64,000 nucleotides of DNA from the NCBI GenBank assembly GCA_963703655.1, contig CAVPFA010000004.1:620001-684000 (forward strand), in the 5' to 3' direction. Position 1 is the stretch's first letter. Each line of letters opens with the position of its first letter. Positions 45,604-53,302 of this stretch are shown here, in pieces. Position numbers and translations under genes: made by a program. Under the pieces are notes generated by a model. That model saw nothing but the letters and a program-made list of their open reading frames with translations. It did not search any database and was not told the DNA's origin. This DNA is from CAVPFA01 sp963703655. Its GTDB lineage: Bacteria > Actinomycetota > Acidimicrobiia > Acidimicrobiales > Bog-793.

Positions 45604-46137
45604 TTATCGCCTCTCGGAAGGCGGGGACGGCCGATTGCGAGAGCGCTCGAGAACTTGACGGAGCGCTGGGAGTACGGCGCGGTCCTTTTCACGACCGGCT
45701 GCCTCCTTGGATCGGATCACGTCAGCGAGAGCCGCCACGGAAACCTCCAGCGAATCGGTCAGTCGTTCCCACGTTGCGCCGCGGCGAAGATCCTCATAAC
45801 CCCGAGTGCCATCTGGAAGAAGAGCTATATCGACGTTCCCGTGCTTGGTTACGTAGGTCCACGTAGTGCCTTGCTCGAACGACCGCGCGTCTAGAGGTAC
45901 CTCGAGCGGCTCATCTAGATCTGGAACTCGCAGTTTTGCTTCGAGTTCTCTGAGCGCGACGGCGAGGTTTGCAAAGTTGGCACGGTCTCGAGCCGGAGTC
46001 ACGTCGACGTCACGAGTGATATAGGGAGATCCACGGATCTCGGCTGCGAGCCCTCCGATTACCACGTAGCGAACCTGATGGCGCTCAAGGACTTCAAGGA
46101 TTTCGTCTGGGCGGTACGGAACCGGTTCACCGGGCAT
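45604..46137 (-). CDS. Nucleotidyltransferase-fold toxin component
   Basis: It has 177 residues. RYVVIGGLAAEIRGSPYITRDVDVTPA is the GG...DxD nucleotidyltransferase motif, with the two Asp as metal ligands. The rest is helical with a basic tail (RSRNRPSPPSERR). Proteins of this group paired with an HTH gene act as toxins that add nucleotides to tRNA or another target; that role here is inferred from the pair. The start overlaps the upstream HTH gene by 11 bases. Confidence 0.75.
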   Translation of the reverse strand: MPGEPVPYRPDEILEVLERHQVRYVVIGGLAAEIRGSPYITRDVDVTPARDRANFANLAVALRELEAKLRVPDLDEPLEVPLDARSFEQGTTWTYVTKHGNVDIALLPDGTRGYEDLRRGATWERLTDSLEVSVAALADVIRSKEAAGREKDRAVLPALRQVLERSRNRPSPPSERR

Positions 46138-46450
46138 CGTTGCTCCGTCGTAGCCCTAGCTGATCGTGGAACTGAACTCGTGCTAGCAGATCGGCAAAGC
46201 GCTGAGCTGGGGACATTCTGAGATGTTGGTCGATGATCGTCACGTTCGAATCGTCGAATTTCGATAAGTGAAATGTCAGGTCGAGGTCACATGCTCTGAT
46301 GATCTCCCGCAAGGTTTCGAAACTTGGTTGCACTTCGCCACGTTCCCAGCGCGCGATCGCGGATTGTGGCTTGCCAAGGCGGCTTCCGAGCTCGGCTTGG
46401 GTGAGGTCAGCGCGAAGTCGAGCTTCTCGGATCAGGTCAGCGCTTAGCAT
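46127..46450 (-). CDS. XRE-family HTH antitoxin/regulator
   Basis: It has 107 residues. REARLRADLTQAELGSRLGKPQSAIARWERG is a standard Cro/C1 helix-turn-helix at residues ~8-40. The C-terminal half (FETLREIIRACDLDLTFHLS, RFADLLARVQFHDQLG) probably contacts the nucleotidyltransferase partner encoded next. It begins immediately after an AT-rich promoter with a TATAGT -10-like box and an inverted repeat. Confidence 0.82.
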   Translation of the reverse strand: MLSADLIREARLRADLTQAELGSRLGKPQSAIARWERGEVQPSFETLREIIRACDLDLTFHLSKFDDSNVTIIDQHLRMSPAQRFADLLARVQFHDQLGLRRSNDAR

Positions 46451-46465
46451 AACCCTGACTATAGT

Positions 46466-46485
46466 ACAGAAATGTTATATTCTGT
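46466..46485. promoter_or_regulatory. Operator-like inverted repeat before the HTH gene
   Basis: ACAGAA, 8 bases, TTCTGT, centred about 26 bases upstream of the HTH start in an AT-rich patch. It is likely the autoregulatory site of the HTH protein. Confidence 0.55.
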
Positions 46486-46610
46486 GCCCAATCTCCCTGA
46501 TCACGAGCGCACACATGTTGAGGAACCGTTTCCTCACGTCAGACCGTGACACGCGTGACCACGTCTTCCTCCAGGTGAGGGCGTCTGCAACCCGAGATCG
46601 AGCCCTCCTC

Positions 46611-46835
46611 CTACGCTCGAAGCGGCAGTTCCACCTGCCCGACGTCGACGCCGCCGGGCTCAGGAATTGGCAGCCCGTCGGCGAGCAACCCCTCGAGATG
46701 TAGCACGATGGCTTCGCTCACGAGTCGCTCGGCATCCTCATGAGTTGTGCTGGCTACGCCCACGCCGGGAAGAGCAGGGACGTAGGCGCTCCACCCCGTG
46801 GCCGTTCGTTCGTAGACGACGGTCCAAGTGCTCAA
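46611..46835 (-). CDS. hicB: HicB-type antitoxin
   Basis: It has 74 residues: WTVVYERTATGWSAYVPALP, GVGVASTTHEDAERLVSEAI is the HicB partial RNase-H-like fold. No DNA-binding C-terminal domain is present, so autoregulation may depend on another protein. It overlaps the toxin gene by four bases (ATGA) and follows it, the common hicA-hicB order. Confidence 0.88.
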   Translation of the reverse strand: MSTWTVVYERTATGWSAYVPALPGVGVASTTHEDAERLVSEAIVLHLEGLLADGLPIPEPGGVDVGQVELPLRA

Positions 46836-47029
46836 CGGCCCTCCTTCGTCAACCCGGCTTGTCTCAGGATGCTCCCCAGCGTACCGGGCGCAATGTCCTG
46901 GTTTGGCTTGCCGGCGACGGTCACTCGGCCAGGCTTGATGGGATGCCGGTACTGGCGGTGGCTACCTCGCTGGGCAACCTGGTGCCAGCCGTCACGTTCG
47001 AGCACCTGGATGAGTTCTCGGAACTTCAC
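46832..47029 (-). CDS. hicA: HicA-type mRNA interferase toxin
   Basis: It has 65 residues of dsRBD-like fold: FRELIQVLERDGWHQVAQRG, SHRQYRHPIKPGRVTVAG with the catalytic His in GSHRQYRHP. HicA toxins cleave mRNA in a ribosome-independent way and are neutralised by HicB. Length is typical. The next upstream gene is 118 bases away, leaving room for a promoter. Confidence 0.9.
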   Translation of the reverse strand: MKFRELIQVLERDGWHQVAQRGSHRQYRHPIKPGRVTVAGKPNQDIAPGTLGSILRQAGLTKEGR

Positions 47030-47147
47030 CGGGCTGGACGCTATCTATCGGGTGCGCGTTGGCCGCACTGGTCCGCGCCAGTTGACAAGCCTGTGGTCGA
47101 CTCGAACCAGGTGACCGCCAGGTGGGATTGCGGGGAAGCGGGATCGT

Positions 47148-47588
47148 TCAGCGCCCGAGAGATAGTCGGAGGCGTTCTGCGACCGCTGCTGGGGACTCTG
47201 CGAGCCCGGCAGCGAGCAAATGGGTGTCGGCAGTGACGAGGGACACACCAAGTCCTTCGGCCGCGGCCGCCCATGCCGCGTCATAGAAGGTGAGCCGGTG
47301 CGTTTCGCCGATGGCGGCTGCCTGGCGAAGCCATTCGGTGGCCATCGCCAAGGGAGGGCCACAGATGATGACGAGGTCATCGAGTTGGTCGGCGACCTTG
47401 GATCCGTTCCAACCAAGGGAACGGAGAAGGACATTGCCCATCTCGTAGAGCGCCAAGTCGATGACGCGAGCCTGGACCTCGCCGTCCTTCGCCGCGTCGC
47501 GGATGGAGCGGGCCTCAGCGAGCTCGGACTCGCATTCGCTGTGAAACCACTTGACGAGTACGGAGGTGTCGACGAGGAGTGTCGTCAC
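47148..47588 (-). CDS. vapC: PIN-domain toxin (VapC)
   Basis: It has 146 residues: LLVDTSVLVKWF (first Asp), DLALYEMGNVLL (Glu), LTFYDAAWAAAAEGLGV (Asp), LVTADTHLL (last Asp). It is a divalent-metal RNase. It overlaps by four bases with the RHH antitoxin encoded upstream. The toxin resembles the plus-strand one at 49309-49731 in its YDAA and ALYE/AFYE words, and their antitoxins match too. Confidence 0.9.
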   Translation of the reverse strand: MTTLLVDTSVLVKWFHSECESELAEARSIRDAAKDGEVQARVIDLALYEMGNVLLRSLGWNGSKVADQLDDLVIICGPPLAMATEWLRQAAAIGETHRLTFYDAAWAAAAEGLGVSLVTADTHLLAAGLAESPAAVAERLRLSLGR

Positions 47589-47821
47589 CGTCGGCTGTCT
47601 CGATCCTGCCGGACCAGCTCCGCTGCCTCGAAGGACCCCGCAGCGCGGAATCGTTGTTCGGAGCGGGCTATTGCCTCGGAGACGGCTGCGGGGTCACGTC
47701 GGGACAGCTCTCTCCGGGCGGCAGTTGCCAGAAGCGCGCTTCGGCTCATGGACCGGCGGCGTGCTTCCTCATCGACTTCTCGGAGCAGATCGTCGGGAAG
47801 CGAAACCATGACTTTGGACAT
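47585..47821 (-). CDS. vapB: Ribbon-helix-helix antitoxin (VapB)
   Basis: It has 78 residues from the ATG at 47821 (MSKVMVSLPDDLLREVDEEA), chosen because the family starts here; longer starts give unnatural residues. RRRSMSRSALLATAARREL is the RHH helix pair and the C-terminus binds the toxin. Upstream, GCATTAC, 7 bases, TATACT is shared in part with the homologous pair at 49076. Confidence 0.85.
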   Translation of the reverse strand: MSKVMVSLPDDLLREVDEEARRRSMSRSALLATAARRELSRRDPAAVSEAIARSEQRFRAAGSFEAAELVRQDRDSRR

Positions 47822-47903
47822 ACCGTGAGTATAGCTGGGAGTAATGCCACAAGTGACTTCCAGGTTGGCAATCCGCAGCAGTCGTCTTCTCCACTGGGCT
47901 ACT

Positions 47904-47922
47904 TGTAGCATTGTGTGCTACA
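47904..47922. promoter_or_regulatory. Orphan VapBC-type operator palindrome
   Basis: TGTAGCA, TTGTG, TGCTACA is a perfect 7-bp inverted repeat with the same core as the operators before the three Phd/PIN pairs in this window. No antitoxin follows; only a toxin remnant lies downstream. Confidence 0.75.
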
Positions 47923-47943
47923 GCACTGAATGTGCGCGGGACG

Positions 47944-48020
47944 GTGTCAGTTGGGGAGCTTCGCAACAGATCCCCGGCCTCGAGGTGATCGTGGTGGATC
48001 CGACCCGGCTCACGCCTTGA
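47944..48020 (+). pseudogene. Internally deleted VapC remnant
   Basis: One frame reads VSVGELR (47944-47964), the strand-helix with the PIN Glu. Shifting frame, QQIPGLEVIVVDPTRLTP ends with TGA at 48018-48020, close to the DIPGLEVIRV end of the VapC at 36230-36640. The antitoxin, the N-terminus and most of the toxin are missing. Together with the operator just upstream this is the scar of a deleted vapBC operon. Confidence 0.55.
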
Positions 48021-48247
48021 GAACAAGGCCTTTAGCCGGGCAACTGCACGACTTTTCTTATCTCGCAATGCCGCGAGGTCCTCGGCAAAGTCTGCGACCT
48101 GCCGCCTTGTGAGGGGTCGACCGGGTGCCATCCGGGAAATGTGGCGCGTTTCGATGAGCATTGCGCACTCGTTCGCGCCAACCAGATTGTGGGTGCCCCG
48201 AGCGTGTTCCGATTGTCGTGTTCGAGAAATGCAACTCGGGATAGATG

Positions 48248-48688
48248 TCAGCCCCTCGGCGGCGATTCCGCGAACGGATTGACGATGACGAGTTCGCCGA
48301 TGCGCCGGCCATCTTGTAAGTCCTCGGAGAGAAGTGTGCGAGCATCCAACCGCTGTGCCGAGACGATCACCAGGGCATCCCAGAACGACAGCTGGTGGCG
48401 TTCCTCCAGCTCGGAAGCGACGATCACGTCGTAGACCTCGGGGCGATGGACAGGCCAGGCACGGTAGGTGTCGATGACTTCGCGGGCGGCTTGTTTGGCA
48501 AGCGGCTTGGGCAGTTTTTGAGTGACGGTCACATAGAACTCCTGTAGAACCTGCGTGCTCACTGCCCCAGTCCGCGATCCCCACAGGTCTACGAGGACCG
48601 ACCGAGCCGAATCGTGCTTCTGGCCTGCGTCGGCGTCGTACGAATACACCAGAACGTTGGTGTCGACGAAAACCCGGTCATCGGTCAT
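48248..48688 (-). CDS. vapC: PIN-domain toxin (VapC)
   Basis: It has 146 residues from the ATG at 48688 (MTDDRVFVDTNVLVYSYD); an upstream start adds 12 residues inside the antitoxin gene. Acidic residues are in FVDTNVLVY, STQVLQEFYVT, LSFWDALVIVSA and LLSEDLQDG, matching the PIN group with a COG5573-like pattern. It overlaps the RHH antitoxin by 11 bases. Confidence 0.88.
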   Translation of the reverse strand: MTDDRVFVDTNVLVYSYDADAGQKHDSARSVLVDLWGSRTGAVSTQVLQEFYVTVTQKLPKPLAKQAAREVIDTYRAWPVHRPEVYDVIVASELEERHQLSFWDALVIVSAQRLDARTLLSEDLQDGRRIGELVIVNPFAESPPRG

Positions 48689-48911
48689 GGAGTGATTCCC
48701 GATCTGGCGGTGACCCACCGCCAAGGCGGTAACCCTGCTTCAACTGGTCGAGTGCGCTCTGCTGCGCGTGTTGGTAGAGGTCGTCTTCGTCGACCAACCG
48801 CTCGATCTCGCTAGCGACGAGACGGCTGAGAGAGGTCGCGCGGCGGGCTGCGAGCACCTTTGCCTTGTGGACGGTTGCGTCGTCGAGGCGGACGGTGAGG
48901 TTCCGACTCAT
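48678..48911 (-). CDS. vapB: Ribbon-helix-helix antitoxin
   Basis: It has 77 residues: NLTVRLDDATVHKAKVLAAR, RATSLSRLVASEIERLV is a typical RHH fold (DUF6364-like). The C-terminal QSALDQLKQGYRLGGG binds the toxin. It is preceded by two CACGTG boxes that probably form its operator. Confidence 0.85.
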   Translation of the reverse strand: MSRNLTVRLDDATVHKAKVLAARRATSLSRLVASEIERLVDEDDLYQHAQQSALDQLKQGYRLGGGSPPDRESLHDR

Positions 48912-48920
48912 GAAGACAGC

Positions 48921-48942
48921 ATATCACGTGAATCACGTGTAA
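48921..48942. promoter_or_regulatory. Paired CACGTG operator before RHH antitoxin
   Basis: CACGTG at 48925-48930 and 48934-48939, nine bases apart, lie 13-28 bases upstream of the start. RHH dimers bind short repeats with about this spacing, so autoregulation is likely. Confidence 0.6.
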
Positions 48943-49075
48943 CACACAAAATGCGGAACCTACTGTCCAGACGCTATGGCATGGCAGGCCAGAACATCGA
49001 CCTTGGATGAGCCGAGATCAGGGCCGTAGTCCGGGACCTTTCGGGTGCCCAGCATTACCGGGTATACTGAAACTC

Positions 49076-49312
49076 ATGGCAAAGGTGATGGTCTCGCTGC
49101 CCGACGATCTGCTCAAGGCGGTCGACATCGAAGCGGAACGCCGAGGCACCACCCGCAGCGGGCTGTTGCGTGAGTTGGCGGAAGAATCGTTGCGCCGCCG
49201 GACCACCCAACGTGTCGAGCGAATGGCCCAGATCGACGTTCTGGACGGACCGATAACCGGACACCGCGGAGGGGTCGCTGAGCTGGTCAAGGCGAATCGG
49301 CCCGAACCTTGA
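49076..49312 (+). CDS. vapB: Ribbon-helix-helix antitoxin (VapB)
   Basis: It has 78 residues from the ATG at 49076: KVMVSLPDDLLKAVDIEAER, RGTTRSGLLRELAEESLRRR. It is homologous to the minus-strand antitoxin at 47585-47821, so the two pairs are duplicates in opposite orientation. GCATTAC, 4 bases, TATACT lies just upstream (49052-49068). The stop overlaps the toxin start (TTGA). Confidence 0.87.
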   Translation: MAKVMVSLPDDLLKAVDIEAERRGTTRSGLLRELAEESLRRRTTQRVERMAQIDVLDGPITGHRGGVAELVKANRPEP

Positions 49313-49731
49313 GTCTCTGGTTCCTCGATTCCAGCGTCCTGCTGGCCAGCGAGGATCCCGACGACGAGAACCACAGAGATGCTCGCCGACTACTCGGAAG
49401 CAGCGATCGACTCGCGACTTTGGATCTCGCCTTCTATGAGATAACCAACGTGGCCGTTCGTGCTTGGCGAGATCTCTCGGCAGCACACCGTCTACGGGAG
49501 CGAGTAGCAGCGCTGGCCGACGACGGAGGGCTCATACGAACTGACGCTGCGCTCATGGCCGACGCGGCAGCTATTGCCGATGAGCATGGCATCTCCGTGT
49601 ATGACGCTGCCTACGTCCTGGCAGCTCGGGTAGCAGGCGGCGAACTTGTGAGTTGTGACCTACGAGACCTGGTGTCGCGGGGACTCGCTCGTCTACCGTG
49701 CGACGCGACGACCCCCCAGCTCGGCACCTGA
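49309..49731 (+). CDS. vapC: PIN-domain toxin (VapC)
   Basis: It has 140 residues from a TTG that overlaps the antitoxin stop. WFLDSSVLLASED, LDLAFYEITNVAVRAW, ISVYDAAYVLAARV and LVSCDLRDL supply the PIN acidic residues. It is the closest relative in this window of the toxin at 47148-47588. Confidence 0.88.
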   Translation: MSLWFLDSSVLLASEDPDDENHRDARRLLGSSDRLATLDLAFYEITNVAVRAWRDLSAAHRLRERVAALADDGGLIRTDAALMADAAAIADEHGISVYDAAYVLAARVAGGELVSCDLRDLVSRGLARLPCDATTPQLGT

Positions 49732-49876
49732 ACAGGACCCGGTTCGCATCGAATTTCGTGGTGGTCGGTAATTCCAACAACGCGAGTAGTTCCAACAATA
49801 CGAACCGCGCCCCGGTCGTCGCCGGCCCGATCATCGATCTCGGGGTGTGGCAGCTTGGATTCGCTGAATCGCTGGT

Positions 49877-49909
49877 CAGCTAGTGTAGCACCTCGTGCTA
49901 CACTAGCTG
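49877..49909. promoter_or_regulatory. Perfect 15-bp inverted repeat operator of vapBC
   Basis: CAGCTAGTGTAGCAC, CTC, GTGCTACACTAGCTG ends two bases before the antitoxin ATG. It is the longest of the four related operators and would block ribosome access if transcribed as a hairpin, besides binding the antitoxin. Confidence 0.85.
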
Positions 49910-49910
49910 C

Positions 49911-50165
49911 ATGGCTCGAGACATCACCCAGCGGCAGCTCCGGAATGACAGCGGCGAGATCATGAGGGGGTTGGACCGGGGCGAGACCTTCGTCGTCACT
50001 CGCAACGGCGTACCCGTCGGAGAGTTGACCCCTCTGCGCCGGCACCGGTTCGTACGGGCGGAAACCGCCCTCGCCATGTTCCGCGGTGCGCCGAGCGTCA
50101 ACCTTGCCCAGCTTCGCGACGACCTCGACCGCGTGGCGTCCCAGGACCCCAGCCCACGTGCCTGA
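49911..50165 (+). CDS. vapB: Phd/YefM-type antitoxin (VapB)
   Basis: It has 84 residues: DITQRQLRNDSGEIMRGLDR, GETFVVTRNGVPVGELTPL is the Phd fold, and the C-terminal VNLAQLRDDLDRVASQ binds the toxin. No room for a normal ribosome site exists between operator and ATG, suggesting leaderless or operator-embedded initiation. Confidence 0.88.
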   Translation: MARDITQRQLRNDSGEIMRGLDRGETFVVTRNGVPVGELTPLRRHRFVRAETALAMFRGAPSVNLAQLRDDLDRVASQDPSPRA

Positions 50166-50571
50166 TCCCCAACGCGCCGAGCGGGGTGTCATCGACACCT
50201 CCGTCGTCATCGACCTCGATCGGATCGAAATCAGACAGCTACCGGCCGAGCTGGCCGTCAGCGCGATCACGCTGGCCGAGCTCGCTGCAGGGCCTCACGC
50301 CGCCGACGACGTCGGCGAGCGGGCGCGTCGGCAGGACCGACTGCAACGGGCCGAGGCGGCATTCGATCCCCTTCGCTTCGACGGCGAGGCGGCTCGCGCC
50401 TACGGGCGAATCTACGCCGCCGAGTTCGCGAGCGGGCGCAAAGCGCGGGGGCCTCGCGCCTTGGATCTCTTGATCGCAGCGACGGCCTTGGCCGCAGACC
50501 TCCCGTTTTACACGCGCAATCCGGAGGACTTCGAGAGCATCCAACAGCTCGTGCACATCATCGCCGTTTGA
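50158..50571 (+). CDS. vapC: PIN-domain toxin (VapC)
   Basis: It has 137 residues from the GTG at 50158, overlapping the antitoxin by eight bases; upstream in-frame residues are unnatural. GVIDTSVVIDLD, VSAITLAELAAG, PRALDLLIAATALA and YTRNPEDFESI give the PIN residues. It is a VapC of the FitB-like group. Confidence 0.9.
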   Translation: MPDPQRAERGVIDTSVVIDLDRIEIRQLPAELAVSAITLAELAAGPHAADDVGERARRQDRLQRAEAAFDPLRFDGEAARAYGRIYAAEFASGRKARGPRALDLLIAATALAADLPFYTRNPEDFESIQQLVHIIAV

Positions 50572-50691
50572 GGGGCGTAGTAGCCGTTAAGTCAAGTAAG
50601 TTGCCCGCTGGTCAAGAGCCCAGCGAGCCCACTGCAGATGAACGGGCTCTAGGAGACCAACGGGCTCGAGGAGACGAAAGGTGGAGCGCAA

Positions 50692-51480
50692 TTGAGGGAG
50701 AACCGGATGCGGGACAAATGGCGCCGCGGCGAGCCTGCGCTCGGGTGTTGGCTCACGATTGCGAGCAGTTTCTCGGCCGAGATCCTTGCGCACGCAGGAT
50801 TCGACTGGTTGTGTGTGGACCTTCAGCACGGCGTGATCGACTACGCCCAGATGGTCGGGATGCTGCAGGGAATGTCCTCCAACGATGCGCAGCCGCTCGT
50901 CCGCGTGCCGTGGAACGAGCCGGGGATCATAGGGAAGTGCCTCGACGCCGGCGCGTCCGGAGTGATCGTGCCGATGGTCAACGGCGCCGCGGAGGCCGAG
51001 GCCGCCGTCCGGGCTTGCCGTTACGCGCCCGCCGGTGCACGCAGCTACGGCCCGCTCCGAGCCCGCTACGCAGTGGGCTCTGACTACTTCGCCAACGCCA
51101 ACGAGGACGTCTTGTGCATCGTCATGATCGAGACAGCTCAGGCGGTCGACGGCGTGGACGACATCGTCTCTGTTCCCGGCGTCGACGCCGTCTACGTCGG
51201 CCCGGCTGACTTGAGCATCACCCTCGGCCTGCAACCGGGCTCCGACCACGCCGACGAGATCTTCTCTGGCGCGCTCGCTCGCATCCTGGACGCCTGCCGT
51301 CGCCACGGAGTCGTGCCGGGGATCGCCGGCAACGCCACCATCGCCCCCAAGCGAGTGGAGCAGGGTTTCTTGATGGTGGAAGTCGCGTCCGACTCCGGGC
51401 TCTTGGCCACCGGCGCCGCGGGCGCGCTCGCTGCGGTCCGCCCCGGCTCGGAGCCGGCAGCAAAGCCGGCCTATCTGTGA
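50692..51480 (+). CDS. HpcH/HpaI-type aldolase
   Basis: It has 262 residues from the TTG at 50692, backed by AAGGTGGAG five bases upstream; an ATG at 50707 is the alternative. DWLCVDLQHGVIDY, RVPWNEPGIIGKCLDAGASG, IVMIETAQAVDGV and VYVGPADLSITLGL are the class II pyruvate-aldolase motifs (metal-binding Glu and Asp). The family splits 4-hydroxy-2-oxo acids to pyruvate or a 2-oxo acid and an aldehyde. It is the first of three genes with overlapping stop/start codons, a catabolic operon for an unknown 2-oxo or hydroxy acid. Confidence 0.88.
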   Translation: MRENRMRDKWRRGEPALGCWLTIASSFSAEILAHAGFDWLCVDLQHGVIDYAQMVGMLQGMSSNDAQPLVRVPWNEPGIIGKCLDAGASGVIVPMVNGAAEAEAAVRACRYAPAGARSYGPLRARYAVGSDYFANANEDVLCIVMIETAQAVDGVDDIVSVPGVDAVYVGPADLSITLGLQPGSDHADEIFSGALARILDACRRHGVVPGIAGNATIAPKRVEQGFLMVEVASDSGLLATGAAGALAAVRPGSEPAAKPAYL

Positions 51481-52457
51481 GCCTTCCCGCGGTCGTCGTC
51501 ACGCTCGAGTTACCCGAAGCCAGCCTCGCCCGACTCAAAGAGCAGTGCGAGGTCACCTGCCTGTCACCCAAGGACGACCTCGAGGGGTTCGAGTCGGCGG
51601 TTATGGGCGCCGACGGACTCTTGGTGAACAGCCGCACGCAACTTTCAGGGGATCTTCTGAGGCGAGCGGTCAGCCTGCGCGCCGTGAGCACCGTCAGCGT
51701 CGGCCTCGACCACATCGACCTCGAGGTGGCGAGCGAGCGCGGGATCGCAGTCACCACGGCGCCGGTTCTCGCCGACGCGGTGGCCGAGCTCGTCCTGGCC
51801 CTCATGATCATGCTCGCTCGGCGACTGCCCGAAGCTGCTCGGGCGGCGACCTCCGGCATGTGGGACGAGGCACGGCTCGGCAATGGACTGGCGGGAAAGG
51901 TCCTCCTTCTCGTCGGCTTCGGCCGGATCGGCCAGGAGGTCGCCAGGCGCGGCCTTGCGTGCAAGATGCGCGTCCGCTACTTCGACCGCCGCGACGGGCT
52001 GGCGCGGATCGAAGGCGTCGAGCGAGAGCTCGACTTGGCGACAGGCCTGCGGGAAGCCGACTTCGTTTCTCTGCACGTCGACCTCAACGCCGCCACGTTG
52101 CACCTCATCGGCAGCGAGGAGCTGGGATTGATGAAGACGACCGCCTTCCTTGTCAACACCGCCCGGGGCGCAGTCGTCGACCAGGACGCGCTGCGCCGGG
52201 CCCTGGCGGAGGGCCGGATCGCCGGCGCGGCGCTCGACGTCCTGGAGGAAGAGCCGCCTCGGCCGGGTGAGCCGCTCCTCAGCGAGCCGAAGGCGATCGT
52301 CGTGCCCCACGTCGGCTCGGCCACCGTCGAGACCCGCACGGCCATGGCCGAGCTCGCGATCGACAACCTCCTCGGCTGCCTGCGGGGCGAGCCCGGCCCG
52401 CACGCCGTCGTCGCGCCGCGATCGCCCGTTCCGGCACCGGGAAAGGGCGCCTCATGA
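51477..52457 (+). CDS. D-isomer-specific 2-hydroxyacid dehydrogenase
   Basis: It has 326 residues from a GTG overlapping the aldolase stop. The NAD(P) site is LLLVGFGRIGQEVARR. The catalytic Arg is in VNTARGAVVDQDAL, the Glu in ALDVLEEEPPRPGEPLL and the His in IVVPHVGSATVETRTAM. Length and motifs fit glyoxylate/hydroxypyruvate-reductase-like enzymes. It could reduce the product released by the neighbouring aldolase or oxidise the substrate that feeds it. Confidence 0.9.
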   Translation: MSLPAVVVTLELPEASLARLKEQCEVTCLSPKDDLEGFESAVMGADGLLVNSRTQLSGDLLRRAVSLRAVSTVSVGLDHIDLEVASERGIAVTTAPVLADAVAELVLALMIMLARRLPEAARAATSGMWDEARLGNGLAGKVLLLVGFGRIGQEVARRGLACKMRVRYFDRRDGLARIEGVERELDLATGLREADFVSLHVDLNAATLHLIGSEELGLMKTTAFLVNTARGAVVDQDALRRALAEGRIAGAALDVLEEEPPRPGEPLLSEPKAIVVPHVGSATVETRTAMAELAIDNLLGCLRGEPGPHAVVAPRSPVPAPGKGAS

Positions 52458-53278
52458 CCCTCGCCGGCGAGGGCCTGCTCCGAGAGCTCGCGGGATTCAC
52501 CACGCCTTCGATCTCGAATGGGATCGAGACCTTCGCGGTGCGTCCGCGGGACGAGGGCTTCATGAACGGCTCGGTCCGGTGCCAGTTCCCTCGGCTCGGC
52601 CCTGTCGTCGGCTACGCCGCTACCGCCAGGATCCGGGCCACAGCAGGAGATGATGGCGACGGCCTCGATTCGTCGGAGCTGTCGGCCCATGTCATGTCCG
52701 TGCCCGAACCTCGCATCGTCGTCGTGGAGGACCTCGACGATCCGAGCGGGGTCGGCAGCTTCTGGGGCGAGGTAAACGGCAACGTGTTCCGGGCCTTCGG
52801 GTGCACGGCGGTCGTGACCAACGGCGGGGTTCGCGACCTGCAGGAGATGGAGGCGCTCGGCTTTCAGGCCTTCTCCTCGAGCGTCTGTGTCTCGCACGCG
52901 TACGTGCGGGTCGTGGAGGTCGGCCAGCCGGTCACGGTCGGCGGCCTGGAGGTCCGCCCGGGCGATCTGCTGCACGGTGATCGCCACGGCGTCGTGAACA
53001 TCCCGCTCTCGATCGCCGCCGAGCTTCCGGCCGCCGTGAGGGCGATCGAGCTGGCCGAGCGGGAGATCATCGGCTTTTGCCAATCGCCCGGTTTCTCGTT
53101 CGAGGGGCTCCTCGCCCTCTACCGAGGCCGGGACTGCGGCGCAAGGTGGGACCGAGCACTGAGGGACACTCTCCCAATTAGCCTCGATTTTTCTCGCGGT
53201 AGCGTCATGAGACTGTCAGCATCCGCAAACGGGCCCTCCGCGCGCCGGCCCCGGCAGGGTGCCGGCTCGCCATTGTAG
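52454..53278 (+). CDS. RraA-like / HMG-aldolase-fold protein with extended C-terminus
   Basis: It has 274 residues from an ATG overlapping the dehydrogenase stop. FTTPSISNGIETFAV, FWGEVNGNVFRAFGCTAVVT, NGGVRDLQEMEALGFQAF are the RraA-fold motifs (metal Asp in GGVRD). Members are often 4-hydroxy-4-methyl-2-oxoglutarate aldolases or oxaloacetate decarboxylases, which suits the operon better than an RNase E inhibitor. The last ~40 residues (LSASANGPSARRPRQGAGS) are atypical, and the TAG lies inside the next operon's operator, so the original end may have been lost. Confidence 0.85.
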   Translation: MTLAGEGLLRELAGFTTPSISNGIETFAVRPRDEGFMNGSVRCQFPRLGPVVGYAATARIRATAGDDGDGLDSSELSAHVMSVPEPRIVVVEDLDDPSGVGSFWGEVNGNVFRAFGCTAVVTNGGVRDLQEMEALGFQAFSSSVCVSHAYVRVVEVGQPVTVGGLEVRPGDLLHGDRHGVVNIPLSIAAELPAAVRAIELAEREIIGFCQSPGFSFEGLLALYRGRDCGARWDRALRDTLPISLDFSRGSVMRLSASANGPSARRPRQGAGSPL

Positions 53279-53298
53279 CACTCACTGTGCTACAATGG
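53270..53298. promoter_or_regulatory. Perfect 12-bp inverted repeat operator of vapBC
   Basis: CCATTGTAGCAC, TCACT, GTGCTACAATGG lies five bases before the antitoxin ATG and contains the stop codon of the upstream RraA-like gene. The TGTAGCAC/GTGCTACA core equals that at 49877-49909. Confidence 0.85.
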
Positions 53299-53302
53299 CA
53301 GA

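Noticed and set aside
47769..48161. Minus-strand frame beginning MLIETRHISRMAPGRPLTRR
   Set aside because: The first ~50 residues look plausible but the rest overlaps the RHH antitoxin start and the VapC scar; there is no ribosome site and no recognisable family.
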